A stretch of 59,714 nucleotides of DNA from Corynebacterium phoceense. GTDB taxonomy: Bacteria; Actinomycetota; Actinomycetes; Mycobacteriales; Mycobacteriaceae. The notes under the pieces were generated by a model. That model did not search any database. It was not told the DNA's origin and worked only from the letters and a program-made list of their open reading frames with translations. The DNA is taken from the NCBI RefSeq assembly GCF_900092335.1, contig NZ_LT596208.1:1654877-1714590 (forward strand), in the 5' to 3' direction. The translations under genes and the position numbers were made by a program. Of this stretch, positions 41,687 to 50,979 are shown one piece after another (position 1 is the stretch's first letter; the number at the start of each line of letters is the position of its first letter).

Positions 41687-42303
41687 TTGTCGCGCACCTG
41701 CGGCATTTCGGTGCGGGTGCGCTTGATCTCGAAGAAGTACGGGTACTGCGCGAGACGCACGGCGGCATCGAAAATCTCGCCGGCCTCCTCGCCGGTCGGA
41801 ATGCGGGTAATGACGGGGCCGAAGAAGGCCGTATCGCCCAGCTTGACCACCGGGGTGCCGACGTCGTCGCCGACCTCGGAAATACCTTCATGGTGGAACG
41901 TGCGAAGGTCCTCGTCGACCTCCTCCGTATTGGCGACGGAAGCAAACTCTGCGGGAAGGGCGGCATCGGCAAGCGCGGCTGTGATGATGTCGTCGTAGGC
42001 GCCGTAGCCCTTCTTGCCGCCCTCGCCGGCGCCGTGGATGCGGGTGCCCATGGCGGTGTAGTAGGCGTCGATCTTCTCCGGGGCTTCGAGCATGATCTTC
42101 GCGGCGACGCGGGCCGGGCCCCAATTCGCCTTCATCATCTCCATGTAGTCCGGGTCCAGGTCGCGGCCGTCGTTGAGGACGGAGAGCGACATGGGCTTGA
42201 ACTCGACGCTAATATCGCGGACCTTCTCCACTTCCTTCATCCAGCGGGACGTGGCCCACGCGAACGGGCAGGTGCAATCGAACCAGAAGGTAACGGTCTG
42301 CAT
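41683..42303 (-). CDS. DsbA-fold protein, mycothiol-dependent nitroreductase (Rv2466c) relative
   Basis: A 206-residue thioredoxin/DsbA-fold protein. The N-terminal motif FWFDCTCPFAW takes the place of the C-P-W-C active site of M. tuberculosis Rv2466c as I recall it: the resolving Cys is replaced by Ala, and an extra Cys lies two residues before the catalytic one. The TSRW, SLSVLN, YTAMGTRIH and DVGTP blocks are conserved. Rv2466c reduces nitro compounds with mycothiol, which corynebacteria make. It lies between rpiB and pepN as in mycobacteria and is divergent from pepN. Confidence 0.85.
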   Translation of the reverse strand: MQTVTFWFDCTCPFAWATSRWMKEVEKVRDISVEFKPMSLSVLNDGRDLDPDYMEMMKANWGPARVAAKIMLEAPEKIDAYYTAMGTRIHGAGEGGKKGYGAYDDIITAALADAALPAEFASVANTEEVDEDLRTFHHEGISEVGDDVGTPVVKLGDTAFFGPVITRIPTGEEAGEIFDAAVRLAQYPYFFEIKRTRTEMPQVRDN

Positions 42304-42392
42304 TATTTCTCCTAAAAAATGGTGTGCGTTATCGTTCCCCCAGACTAATGTGGGTAGCGTTACTTTTCACACAAAATTTCGGAGGAACCCCA

Positions 42393-44882
42393 ATGACCTC
42401 GGTTAATCTCACCCGCTCGGAGGCGCAGGCCCGCGCAGCCCTCGTCACAGTTGAGCACTACGACGTAGACCTTGATATCACCGGCGAGAAGCAGTTCCGC
42501 TCCCGCACCACCGTATCGTTTACGGCGAAGGAGGACGGCTCCACGTTCATCGATCTGCGTGGGGATTCTGCCACCGCAACCTTGGATGGCGAGGCCATCG
42601 ACTTCGAGTACGACCCCACCTACGGCATTCCGCTGGAGCTGAAGAAGGGCGCGCACGTCCTCGAGGTCGATGCACTCATCACCTACTCGCGCACCGGCGA
42701 GGGCCTGCACCGCTTCGTGGACCCGGCCGATAACCAGCCGTACCTCTACACCCAGTTCGAAACGGCCGATGCCAAGCGCGTCTTCGCCTGCTTCGACCAG
42801 CCGAACCTCAAGGCGACGTACTCGCTGTCCTTTACGGCCCCGAGCGACTGGACGATCATCACCAATGGCCCCGTTGAATTTGATGGAACTCGCTGGCGCT
42901 GCGAGATCGACTACCCGCTCTCCACGTACCTCGTTGCCGTGTGCGCGGGTCCCTACTACCGCGTCTCGGATGTGTGGGAGGGCACGCTTACGGAGCACCC
43001 GGAGGGCCAGCCCGCGCAGGAACTCACGGTGCCGCTGGGCATCTACTGCCGCCAGTCCCTCAAGGACTCCCTCGACGCCGAGCGCCTGTTCACGGAGACC
43101 AAGCAGGGCTTCGACTTCTACCACCGCAACTTCGGTTACGCCTACCCGTTTGGCAAGTACGACCAGATCTTCGTGCCGGAATTCAATGCGGGTGCGATGG
43201 AGAACGCCGGCTGCGTGACCATTCGCGACGAGTACGTCTTCACCTCGCCGGCGACGCACTACAAGTACGAGCGCCGCGCGGACACCATCCTCCACGAGCT
43301 CGCCCACATGTGGTTCGGCGACCTCGTGACCATGGAGTGGTGGGACGACCTGTGGCTCAACGAGTCGTTTGCCACCTGGTCCGCGGCCATCTCCCAGGCG
43401 GAGGAAACCCAGTACGACACCGCCTGGGTCACCTTCGCCAACGTGGAGAAGTCCTGGGCCTACCAGCAGGATCAGCTGCCCACCACGCACCCCATCTCCA
43501 CGGATGCGTCTGATATCGAAACCGTCGAGCAGAACTTTGACGGCATCACCTACGCCAAGGGCGCCTCGACGTTGAAGCAGCTGCAGTCCTACGTCGGCCG
43601 CGAGAATTTCCTGGCAGGCGTACGCCGTCACTTCGCCGCGCATGCGTTCAGCAACGCGACCTTCTCCGATTTGCTGCAGCACCTCGAGGAGGCCTCTGGT
43701 CGCGACCTGTCCTTCTGGGCGCAGCAGTGGCTCAAGACCACGGGCGTCAACACGGTGAAGCCTGCCTTTACCGTGGAGGACGGCAAGTATGCTTCATTCT
43801 CTGTTGAACAGTCCGGCGACACGCTGCGCACGCACCGCCTCGCGGTCGGCCTCTACAACGTGGTCGACGGGGCTGTCACCCGTGTCCGCCGCGAAGAACT
43901 CGATATCGATGGTGCCTCCACGTCGGTGGACGCCCTCATTGGCGCCGAGAAGGCAGACTTCGTCCTCGTCAACGATGACGACCTCACGTACGCACTTATC
44001 GAGTTTGATGAGGACTCGCTCGCGTTCGCTATCGAGAACATCGACAAGTTCGTCGATCCCATGGCCCGCACGCTGTGCTGGTCCGCGGCGTGGGAGATGA
44101 CCCGCGGCGGCACCATGCGCGCCCGCGACTTCGTGGCGCTCGTCGCCCGCGGTGCGTCCGCAGAGACGGAGCTCGCCGTCCTCGAACGCATCCTTATCCA
44201 GGCGGTATCCGCCCAGCGGCAATACGCCGATCCCGCCTGGGCAGCGAGCGATGAGACCCTTGCATCTGCCCTGCTTGGCGGCGCACAGAACCCGGACGCG
44301 CAGCGCTCCCTCATCTTCGCTCAGGCGCTCACCTCGCTCGAGCTTTCCGATGCCGCCCGTTCCTACCTGCAGGGCCTCCTCGCAGACTCCGAGGACCAGG
44401 GCTTGCGGTGGAAGGCACTCGCAGCGTTGGCGGCGGCTGGCGAGGACATGGAGGACGCGGTGACTTCGGAGCTTAAGCGCGATAACTCGGCACTCGGCGT
44501 CCAGGGCGCCATCCGTGCCCGCGCTGCCGTCAACACGCCAGAGAATAAGCGCGCGGTCTACGACGAGATCGTCGCCGGCGACCTGGGCAACCGCGAGCTC
44601 GAGTCCAAGCTGGCGGGTCTCACGTCACCGGGCTCGGAGGCGCTCCTGCCCACCGCGGAGTTCTACGACGTCGCGGAGAAGATCTGGGGCGCACAGTCCT
44701 CCGAGGTCGCACAGACCACCGTCTCCGGCTTGTTCCCTCGCTGGGACGTCACAGAGGAAGGCCTCAAGCGTGCCGATGAGTTCCTCGCGCGCGAACTGCC
44801 CGGTGGCCTGCGTCGCAGCGTCACCGAGGACCGCGACCGCGTCGCCCGCGCACTGCGCAACCGCAGGTTTGACGCGTCCTGA
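42393..44882 (+). CDS. pepN: Aminopeptidase N
   Basis: An 829-residue M1 metallo-aminopeptidase. The substrate-binding motif GAMENAG is at about residue 268, and the zinc motif HELAHMW with the downstream Glu (LNESFA) is near residues 300-330. A long C-terminal helical domain follows. The ATG at 42393 follows GGAGGAA. The frame open upstream is not conserved. It is the largest enzyme of the rpiB-pepN block. Confidence 0.96.
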   Translation: MTSVNLTRSEAQARAALVTVEHYDVDLDITGEKQFRSRTTVSFTAKEDGSTFIDLRGDSATATLDGEAIDFEYDPTYGIPLELKKGAHVLEVDALITYSRTGEGLHRFVDPADNQPYLYTQFETADAKRVFACFDQPNLKATYSLSFTAPSDWTIITNGPVEFDGTRWRCEIDYPLSTYLVAVCAGPYYRVSDVWEGTLTEHPEGQPAQELTVPLGIYCRQSLKDSLDAERLFTETKQGFDFYHRNFGYAYPFGKYDQIFVPEFNAGAMENAGCVTIRDEYVFTSPATHYKYERRADTILHELAHMWFGDLVTMEWWDDLWLNESFATWSAAISQAEETQYDTAWVTFANVEKSWAYQQDQLPTTHPISTDASDIETVEQNFDGITYAKGASTLKQLQSYVGRENFLAGVRRHFAAHAFSNATFSDLLQHLEEASGRDLSFWAQQWLKTTGVNTVKPAFTVEDGKYASFSVEQSGDTLRTHRLAVGLYNVVDGAVTRVRREELDIDGASTSVDALIGAEKADFVLVNDDDLTYALIEFDEDSLAFAIENIDKFVDPMARTLCWSAAWEMTRGGTMRARDFVALVARGASAETELAVLERILIQAVSAQRQYADPAWAASDETLASALLGGAQNPDAQRSLIFAQALTSLELSDAARSYLQGLLADSEDQGLRWKALAALAAAGEDMEDAVTSELKRDNSALGVQGAIRARAAVNTPENKRAVYDEIVAGDLGNRELESKLAGLTSPGSEALLPTAEFYDVAEKIWGAQSSEVAQTTVSGLFPRWDVTEEGLKRADEFLARELPGGLRRSVTEDRDRVARALRNRRFDAS

Positions 44883-44960
44883 TGTACTGGGGGCCGCGTG
44901 GGATCATCGACTCCCCTCTCGCCGGCCGCTGCGGCGCTCGTCGGCGGGACTGCTGCCGTT

Positions 44961-45692
44961 CTAGACAGACTCGAGCGTTGCGGCGGGCCTGTCGCCGACG
45001 ACGACGGCGACCGTGACGGCATCGGAACGCAAGGTCTCTTCTGAATGCTCGACGACGCGCCCTTCGCTGCCCCACACCGTACGGGAAAGGCGCAGCACCG
45101 GCTGTGTCCGGCCGATGAGCAGGTGCGACTGCTCGTCCTCGGTGGGCAACGCCGGGGTGACGAGCTCGCGCTTGAGCACGCCCAGACTGTTTATCATGCC
45201 TTCCAGATCGCTGCTTGCGAGGTCCGGGAAGAACTCCACCGGCAGGTAGTGCATGGCAAGGCTCACGGGAGACAGCTCCGTGGAGCGCAGGCGCCACAGC
45301 GCCCACACTTCGTCGTTGTCGTCGATCTCCAGCTGCGCCGCGATATGGCGCGGAGCAGTGGTGCGTTGGAAATCGAGAACGCGCGTCTGCAGCGCGGTTC
45401 CGCGGCTGCTGAGCTGCGGGTAGATGTCGTCGAGCGTCGTGAGCTCGGCGACCGGCGGAATGGACCGTACGAAGGTTCCACCTGTGCGACCGCGGCGACG
45501 ATCAATGAGTCCCTCAATTTGAAGGATGTCCAAGGCATGACGAACTGTCATGCGGGCCACGCCGAACTCCTGAACCAGCTCTCGCTCAGTGGGTAAGCGG
45601 TCTCCGGGGCGCAGCTGGCCTGTCTCAATCTTCTCGCGCAATGCGTCAGAGATGAGCAAGTATGCGGGCTTGCGTCGTTGGATAGCAGTCAC
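44961..45692 (-). CDS. GntR family regulator with UTRA domain (HutC type)
   Basis: A 243-residue regulator. The winged helix is at about residues 10-75, with RPGDRLPTERELVQEFGVARMTVRHALD. The UTRA ligand domain (about 90-235) contains VWALWRLRST and LLIGRTQPVLRLSRT. Such proteins sense sugars, phosphosugars or amino acids. The start is GTG at 45692. It lies between pepN and metB, with no obvious partner operon. Confidence 0.92.
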   Translation of the reverse strand: MTAIQRRKPAYLLISDALREKIETGQLRPGDRLPTERELVQEFGVARMTVRHALDILQIEGLIDRRRGRTGGTFVRSIPPVAELTTLDDIYPQLSSRGTALQTRVLDFQRTTAPRHIAAQLEIDDNDEVWALWRLRSTELSPVSLAMHYLPVEFFPDLASSDLEGMINSLGVLKRELVTPALPTEDEQSHLLIGRTQPVLRLSRTVWGSEGRVVEHSEETLRSDAVTVAVVVGDRPAATLESV

Positions 45693-45859
45693 GCATTAAG
45701 AATAGCCAATAAAAAATGATCCCCCTAACTAAGGCCCGCTTAAAACTGCCTTAAGTTCAAGATTTAAAGGCTTAGAAATCTCTACGCAATCCACTCGGTG
45801 AGATATAGACCGGCCAGGTGTCATGCCAGCCATCCGAGCGAGATTAAGAGACATTTAAT

Positions 45860-47035
45860 CTAGTCTAAAGCGTCGAGCGCCTGGCGCAGATCCTCGAGCA
45901 AGTCCTCACTATCCTCGATGCCGATCGACAGACGCACAAGGTCCGCCGGCGGCACGAGTTCGGAGCCCTCCGCCGACACATGCGTCATGCGCTGCGGATG
46001 CTCCACGAGCGACTCGACACCGCCCAGCGATTCTGCGAGAGCAATGATCCGCGTGTTGAGACAGAACTGCGTCGCATGCTCGGGCTTGTGGAAGCGCACC
46101 GACATCATGCCGCCGAATCCGCGCATCTGCTTCGCCGCCAGCTCGTGGCCCGGGTGCGACGCCAGCCCCGGATAGAGCACCTGCTTCACCTCCGCGCGCG
46201 CCGCAAGGAACTCGGCCACCGCCTGAGCGTTCTGACAGTGGCGGTCCATGCGCACCGCAAGCGTCTTGATACCCCGTGCAGTGAGGTACGCATCAAACGG
46301 CGAGGCCACCGCGCCCGTATTGCCCTGGAAGTAAAGCAGGCGCTCGTCCATCTCCGGATCATTGGTCACGACCGCGCCGCCGAGGACGTCCGAGTGCCCA
46401 CCCAGATACTTCGTGGTGGAGTGGAGCACGTGGTCCGCACCGAGCGCCAACGGGTTCTGGAGGTACGGGGTCGCAAAGGTGTTATCCACAACAACAGCAG
46501 CGTTGCCCTTCACCGCCGCGACGGCCGCGATATCCGTAATGTTCGTCGCCGGGTTCGTAGGCGTTTCCAGCCAGATGAGCTTCGTGTTGTCCTTGATGGC
46601 CGCGCGCACCGCCTGCACGTCGGTAGTGTCGACGATGCTGAGCTCGACGCCCCAATCGCCGTAGTCATTGTGGAGCAGGCGGTACATGCCGCCATAAGCG
46701 TCGTTGCCGAGGATGACGTGCGCGCCCGGGCGCAGGATGATGCGCAGAAGCGTATCCACGGCCGCCATGCCAGAGGAGAACACGCGCGCGTACTGCGCGT
46801 CCTCGAGCGCGGCGAGCGTCTTCTCCAGAGCACGCACGGTCGGGTTAGCCACGCGTCCATACTCGAAGCCGCCACGCAGTTGCGCCAAGCCGTCTTGTTC
46901 GAACGTCGTGGACGCGTAGATGGGCACGTTGATAGAACCCATATGGCTATCCGGCTGGTATCCGGCGTGGATGGCACGGGAATGGAAGCCGCGCGCGAGT
47001 TGTGCGCGGCGCTCGTGGTTGCTCGGCTCAGTCAT
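45860..47035 (-). CDS. metB: Cystathionine gamma-synthase / Cys-Met metabolism PLP enzyme
   Basis: A 391-residue PLP enzyme. The PLP Lys is in LHSTTKYLGGHSD, and VFSSGMAAVDTLLR and YGRVANPTVRALE are conserved. It resembles C. glutamicum MetB in length and sequence, making cystathionine from O-acetylhomoserine. Cystathionine gamma-lyase or a homocysteine-forming sulfhydrylase is the main alternative, since the family is hard to split by eye. ATG at 47035 gives MTEPSNHERRAQLARG. It diverges from mscS with an 82-base gap. Confidence 0.88.
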   Translation of the reverse strand: MTEPSNHERRAQLARGFHSRAIHAGYQPDSHMGSINVPIYASTTFEQDGLAQLRGGFEYGRVANPTVRALEKTLAALEDAQYARVFSSGMAAVDTLLRIILRPGAHVILGNDAYGGMYRLLHNDYGDWGVELSIVDTTDVQAVRAAIKDNTKLIWLETPTNPATNITDIAAVAAVKGNAAVVVDNTFATPYLQNPLALGADHVLHSTTKYLGGHSDVLGGAVVTNDPEMDERLLYFQGNTGAVASPFDAYLTARGIKTLAVRMDRHCQNAQAVAEFLAARAEVKQVLYPGLASHPGHELAAKQMRGFGGMMSVRFHKPEHATQFCLNTRIIALAESLGGVESLVEHPQRMTHVSAEGSELVPPADLVRLSIGIEDSEDLLEDLRQALDALD

Positions 47036-47117
47036 GGACGCAAGCCTAGACCAAGCTGTCCATTTTTCGCGTACCTTTCCGCCTTTTATATTCACCCTGG
47101 CGTACACTAGGCGGACG

Positions 47118-48095
47118 ATGATTCTCGCTAAAAACACTGCAACCGACACCGTCACCGCGGTTAACTCGTGGTGGTCCAATCCCGATACCCGTGCCTGGCT
47201 CGTGGAAAAGCCTCTGAAGATCCTGCTCATCATTCTCATTGCGCTCGTTCTGCATTGGCTCTCGCGCCGGCTCATCGACAAGCTCGCACGCAAAGCGCAG
47301 AGCTCGAACGGTTCGCGCCCGCCGCTGCTACGCAACGTACGCAAGCCCAAGTCCAAGCAACAGGCCCAACTGCGCTCCCTCGACGAGACGCACGAGAAAC
47401 GCCGTATCTCCCGCATTAAGACGCTCGCTGGCGTCGCCCGCTCCGCCGTCGCCATCGTCATCTGGGTCTGGGCCGCCATGACCATCCTCGCCGAAATCGG
47501 CGTCAACGTCGCCCCACTCATCGCCTCGGCCGGCGTCGTGGGCGTCGCCATCGGCTTCGGCGCCCAGTCGCTTATCAAGGACTTCCTCTCCGGCATCTTC
47601 ATGCTCCTCGAGGACCAGTACGGCATCGGCGACACCATCGATCTCGGCAACGGCGTCTTCGGCGACGTCGAGGACATCACGTTGCGCATCACCACCGTCC
47701 GCGACATGGACGGCGCGCTGTGGTACGTCCGCAACGGCGAGATTCTCCACGTCGCCAACCACTCTGATGGCTACGCCATTGCCCGCATCGAGGTACCCAT
47801 CAGCCTGTCCAACGACATCGATGATGCCCAAGCTGTCATCGCGGCATCGGCAGCACGCGCGGCGGACGAGGAAGCCGTCTCCGGGCTCATCCTCGAGGCC
47901 CCAAACATGCTCGGCGTCTCGAGCGTCGAGCCTGACTATGCCACCGTGCGCATCGTGACCAAGACCCTCCCCGGCGCCCAATGGCAGGTTCAGCGCTTCA
48001 TCCAGGGCGAGATCTGGGAAGATATGCAGAAGAACGACATCAATACCCCCTACCCCCACGGCAAAGGAATCCCCAATTATGACGACGCCGAATAG
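47118..48095 (+). CDS. Mechanosensitive ion channel, MscS family
   Basis: A 325-residue channel. The first hydrophobic helix is at residues 33-50, and a second at about 108-130. The pore-lining helix is VAPLIASAGVVGVAIGFGAQSLIKDFLSGIFML, with the beta domain EDQYGIGDTIDLG after it. The C-terminus overlaps the glbO start by 17 bases. It protects against osmotic downshock and may export solutes. Glutamate export is known for C. glutamicum MscS. That use is not shown here. Confidence 0.92.
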   Translation: MILAKNTATDTVTAVNSWWSNPDTRAWLVEKPLKILLIILIALVLHWLSRRLIDKLARKAQSSNGSRPPLLRNVRKPKSKQQAQLRSLDETHEKRRISRIKTLAGVARSAVAIVIWVWAAMTILAEIGVNVAPLIASAGVVGVAIGFGAQSLIKDFLSGIFMLLEDQYGIGDTIDLGNGVFGDVEDITLRITTVRDMDGALWYVRNGEILHVANHSDGYAIARIEVPISLSNDIDDAQAVIAASAARAADEEAVSGLILEAPNMLGVSSVEPDYATVRIVTKTLPGAQWQVQRFIQGEIWEDMQKNDINTPYPHGKGIPNYDDAE

Positions 48096-48480
48096 CGCCG
48101 AGTCCGTCTACGACGCCATCGGCGGCGACGCCACCTTCGACAAGCTCGTCGCGGGCTTCTACGCGCAGGTGCCCGACGACGACATCCTCGCGCCCATGTA
48201 TCCCGAAGACGATATGGAGGGCGCACACAACCGTCTCAAGTGGTTCCTCGCGCAGTACTGGGGCGGGCCCCAGGAGTTCAGCGAAAACCGCGGCCGCCCA
48301 GCTCTGCGCATGCGGCACGCCCACTTCCACGTGGACCGCGCCGCCGCCCTGCGCTGGCTCGAGCTCATGAATAACTCGCTCGCCCAGATCGACGAGGAGA
48401 CCATTCCCCCGGCCTACCGTCACATGCTCACCGACCACTTCGAACGCGTCGCTGGCATGCTCGTCAACCAGCCGGACTAA
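48079..48480 (+). CDS. glbO: Truncated hemoglobin, GlbO (group II)
   Basis: A 133-residue group II truncated globin. It has the B10 Tyr in LVAGFYAQV, the proximal His in MRHAHFHV, Trp G8 in LRWLELM, and YWGGP. The start overlaps the mscS end, so it is probably translated with it. It likely handles NO or oxygen. The pepN-mscS-glbO order matches mycobacteria. Confidence 0.94.
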   Translation: MTTPNSAESVYDAIGGDATFDKLVAGFYAQVPDDDILAPMYPEDDMEGAHNRLKWFLAQYWGGPQEFSENRGRPALRMRHAHFHVDRAAALRWLELMNNSLAQIDEETIPPAYRHMLTDHFERVAGMLVNQPD

Positions 48481-48485
48481 CCCAC

Positions 48486-49619
48486 ATGTCCGCAGACATC
48501 CGGCGCTCCTTCTTCCCGCTGGGCTGGACGTCTTTCGGCGGCCCCGCGGCACACCTCGGCTATTTCCGGACCGAGTTCATCAGCCGGCGCGGCTGGCTCA
48601 CCGAGTCTTCCTATGCGGACCTCGTCGCGCTCTCGCAGTTCCTGCCCGGCCCCGGCAGCTCCAAGGTCGGCATGGCGCTCGGCTACCATCGCGGCGGCTG
48701 GGCCGGGTTTATTGCCGCCTGGTTCTGGTTCACGCTGCCCTCGGCCCTCATCATGGCCGTCTGTGGCCTCGCCTTCCGCGACGCCCAGCTTGCCGATGCC
48801 CACTTCCTCACCGGTCTGCTCGCCGCCGCAGCCGGCGTCGTCGCCCACGCCGTCTATGGCATGGCCCGCAAGCTGCTCTATACCCCACTCACGTGGGCGC
48901 TTGCGATTGCCACTTTCGTTGCGCTGTTCTGGCTTCCCCAGATAGTCCCGCTCCTCCTCGCAGCGGGTCTCGGAGCCGCGTTCCTCCGCCGGCCACAACT
49001 TACTGGCGCACCCGAGCTGCGCCCCGTCACCGCCCGCGCCGGTTGGAGCGCGCTCTTTGCCTTCTTCGCACTGCTCGGTGGGCTGGCCGCCGGCGCGCTC
49101 ACCGGGAACTGGTGGGCGACACGGCTGAACGCCTTCTACCAAGCCGGCGCCCTCGTCTTCGGCGGCGGACACGTCATCCTGCCGCTGCTCGAGGATCGCT
49201 TCGTCGCCACCGGATGGATGAACCCCGCTGAGTTCTTCGCCGGCTACTCCATCGCCCAAGGTTTACCCGGGCCGCTCTTCACATTTGCGACCTACGTCGG
49301 CGCCGTCGATCGCGGAATCCTCGGTGCAATCGTCGGCACCGTGATGATCTTCCTTCCTGGCGCCCTCCTCATGGTCGCGGGACTCTACTTCTGGTCGCGC
49401 TGGCGCACGCTTCCGCGCATGCGCGGCGCCTTCGCTGGCGTCAATGCCGCCGTCGTCGGGCTGCTCACCCACGCGCTCTGGGATCCCATCATCACCCACG
49501 GCGTGACAGGCTGGGCCACCGCTCTCATCGCTGTGGCCGCCTTCGCAGCACTCTGGTTCAAGGCCCCGGCGTGGTCCGTCGCGGTCGGCGCGGCTCTTGC
49601 CGGCTGGGTTCTTCTTTAG
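48486..49619 (+). CDS. chrA: Chromate transporter ChrA
   Basis: A 377-residue CHR-family transporter with two homologous halves. The first carries FGGPAAHLGYFRTEF and QFLPGPGSSKVGMALGY, and the second FGGGHVILPLLED and YSIAQGLPGPLFTFATYVG. About ten hydrophobic segments are seen. ATG at 48486 lies five bases after the glbO stop, so it belongs to the same run. Its stop overlaps the end of the HNH gene. Confidence 0.92.
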   Translation: MSADIRRSFFPLGWTSFGGPAAHLGYFRTEFISRRGWLTESSYADLVALSQFLPGPGSSKVGMALGYHRGGWAGFIAAWFWFTLPSALIMAVCGLAFRDAQLADAHFLTGLLAAAAGVVAHAVYGMARKLLYTPLTWALAIATFVALFWLPQIVPLLLAAGLGAAFLRRPQLTGAPELRPVTARAGWSALFAFFALLGGLAAGALTGNWWATRLNAFYQAGALVFGGGHVILPLLEDRFVATGWMNPAEFFAGYSIAQGLPGPLFTFATYVGAVDRGILGAIVGTVMIFLPGALLMVAGLYFWSRWRTLPRMRGAFAGVNAAVVGLLTHALWDPIITHGVTGWATALIAVAAFAALWFKAPAWSVAVGAALAGWVLL

Positions 49620-50818
49620 TCTGCGAAACTGGTCTCCTGGGGTTCGGGCAGCGGGATGAGGTTGCGCTCGGTGGCGAGCTGTTCGGTGCGCTGGGCAATG
49701 GTCTGGCGCCACCGCTGGGCCATAATCCCCTGCGGCTCGGTCGACTCCCACGTGCCGTCTTCAAACAACCAGTACACAAACCCGGTGACGGGGTCGAAGA
49801 GATAATCACACCGGCGGTCCGTCTTGGCGTTGTGATGATGCTGGCATACAGCAATCAAATTATCCGTCGACGTTTCACCACCATCCCCGTACTCCACGCG
49901 GTGGTCGAGCTGCGCGTACTTCGCCGGCACCGTACAGTGCGCGCGGCGACACGTCCCATCACGCGCCTCAATAAACGCCCGCTGTGCCGCACTAGGCACA
50001 TAGCCTTCCACCCTGTCAGGCCCGAGCTGGCGCTCAATAATCTCCAAGTCCGTGTTATCCAACGTGACCACACCGTGTTCGGGAAGATACGCCATGGATT
50101 CACCTTCCGGCTTGAACACGTTGACCACCACGGTTGTCTTCGAGCCGTTCAGGATGAGGTCGACCATGGCCTTGGTAAACGAGCAATTATTGGCGTTGGC
50201 GTACTTGCGGATGTGCTCATGGATGGCCTCGGCATCGACCCCATCCATCCGCACGTTAAGGAATGAGTTCTGGCCGCGGTGGTCCATGCGGTAGCGCGTG
50301 CCGTCGTCCTCACAGTCCTCCGGGGTATCGCGCGTGAGGTCGTAGTACTGGTACAAGATTTCGCGGATGACCTTGCGCACACGTGCAGTATCCGGCAACA
50401 CTTGATTCTTCCGGGTTGGGGTAAACAACCGCACGAGTGCGTCATCGATGAGATGAAACAGATGGTCGTCGACGCCGATGAGCATCTGGCCAATCACCAC
50501 GAGACGGTTGTCATCGAGATACCAGCCGCGCTCATGATGGGCGGCGAGCTTGGGCAGTGAGGCCATGCGGGCCACCCCGTGGTAGAGCTTCTCAGCGCGG
50601 TCGCGTGAGACATCGAGATTGCGGGCAAGGGTGGAAAAGGCGATGTCGACATCGTCGCCGGGGGTGGGAAGGACGCGGTGGATGGCCTTCCAGAAGAATT
50701 CGTTGCGGATGGCGACGTATTCTCCCAAGGGGCCAGCGGGATTCAAGGGGGCGAAGTAGGGGCCGGTGGGTTCGGTTGGTGGTGGTGGGTTGGTGGTGTT
50801 ATCGGGAGGAGTGGTCAT
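49616..50818 (-). CDS. DUF222-type HNH endonuclease-domain protein (13E12 family)
   Basis: A 400-residue protein. The N-terminal DUF222 part is helical, and the C-terminal HNH site reads EARDGTCRRAHC...LDHRVEYGDGG...CQHHHNAK, with the two Cys and the His of the H-N-H core. The 13E12 family is multi-copy and sometimes mobile in actinobacteria, and its biological role is unclear. ATG at 50818 is preceded by AGGGG. It lies between chrA and the conserved 50980 gene, in an otherwise syntenic block. Confidence 0.88.
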   Translation of the reverse strand: MTTPPDNTTNPPPPTEPTGPYFAPLNPAGPLGEYVAIRNEFFWKAIHRVLPTPGDDVDIAFSTLARNLDVSRDRAEKLYHGVARMASLPKLAAHHERGWYLDDNRLVVIGQMLIGVDDHLFHLIDDALVRLFTPTRKNQVLPDTARVRKVIREILYQYYDLTRDTPEDCEDDGTRYRMDHRGQNSFLNVRMDGVDAEAIHEHIRKYANANNCSFTKAMVDLILNGSKTTVVVNVFKPEGESMAYLPEHGVVTLDNTDLEIIERQLGPDRVEGYVPSAAQRAFIEARDGTCRRAHCTVPAKYAQLDHRVEYGDGGETSTDNLIAVCQHHHNAKTDRRCDYLFDPVTGFVYWLFEDGTWESTEPQGIMAQRWRQTIAQRTEQLATERNLIPLPEPQETSFAD

Positions 50819-50948
50819 GTGGGCTACCCCTGTCGGTGAGTGAGAGTGTGAAGTAATGGTTTAGATAGAGTGTTCTAATTCTTACGTTCACAAGCTTACC
50901 TACCCCCAGATGCGTTCGTCAATAGTTTCGAATACTCAAATAGGCAAA

Positions 50949-50975
50949 CAAAAAAGCCCACCCAAGGGGTGGGCT
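50949..50975 (-). terminator. Terminator after the conserved hypothetical at 50980
   Basis: AGCCCACCC pairs with GGGTGGGCT and is followed on the minus strand by TTTTTT. It ends the ettA-thioesterase-hypothetical run. Confidence 0.9.
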
Positions 50976-50979
50976 CGCG

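Noticed and set aside
45722-45745. CCTAACTAAGG as a DtxR site upstream of the GntR gene
   Set aside because: Only a half-site matches, and one base is missing in the alignment to the consensus. No iron gene is adjacent.
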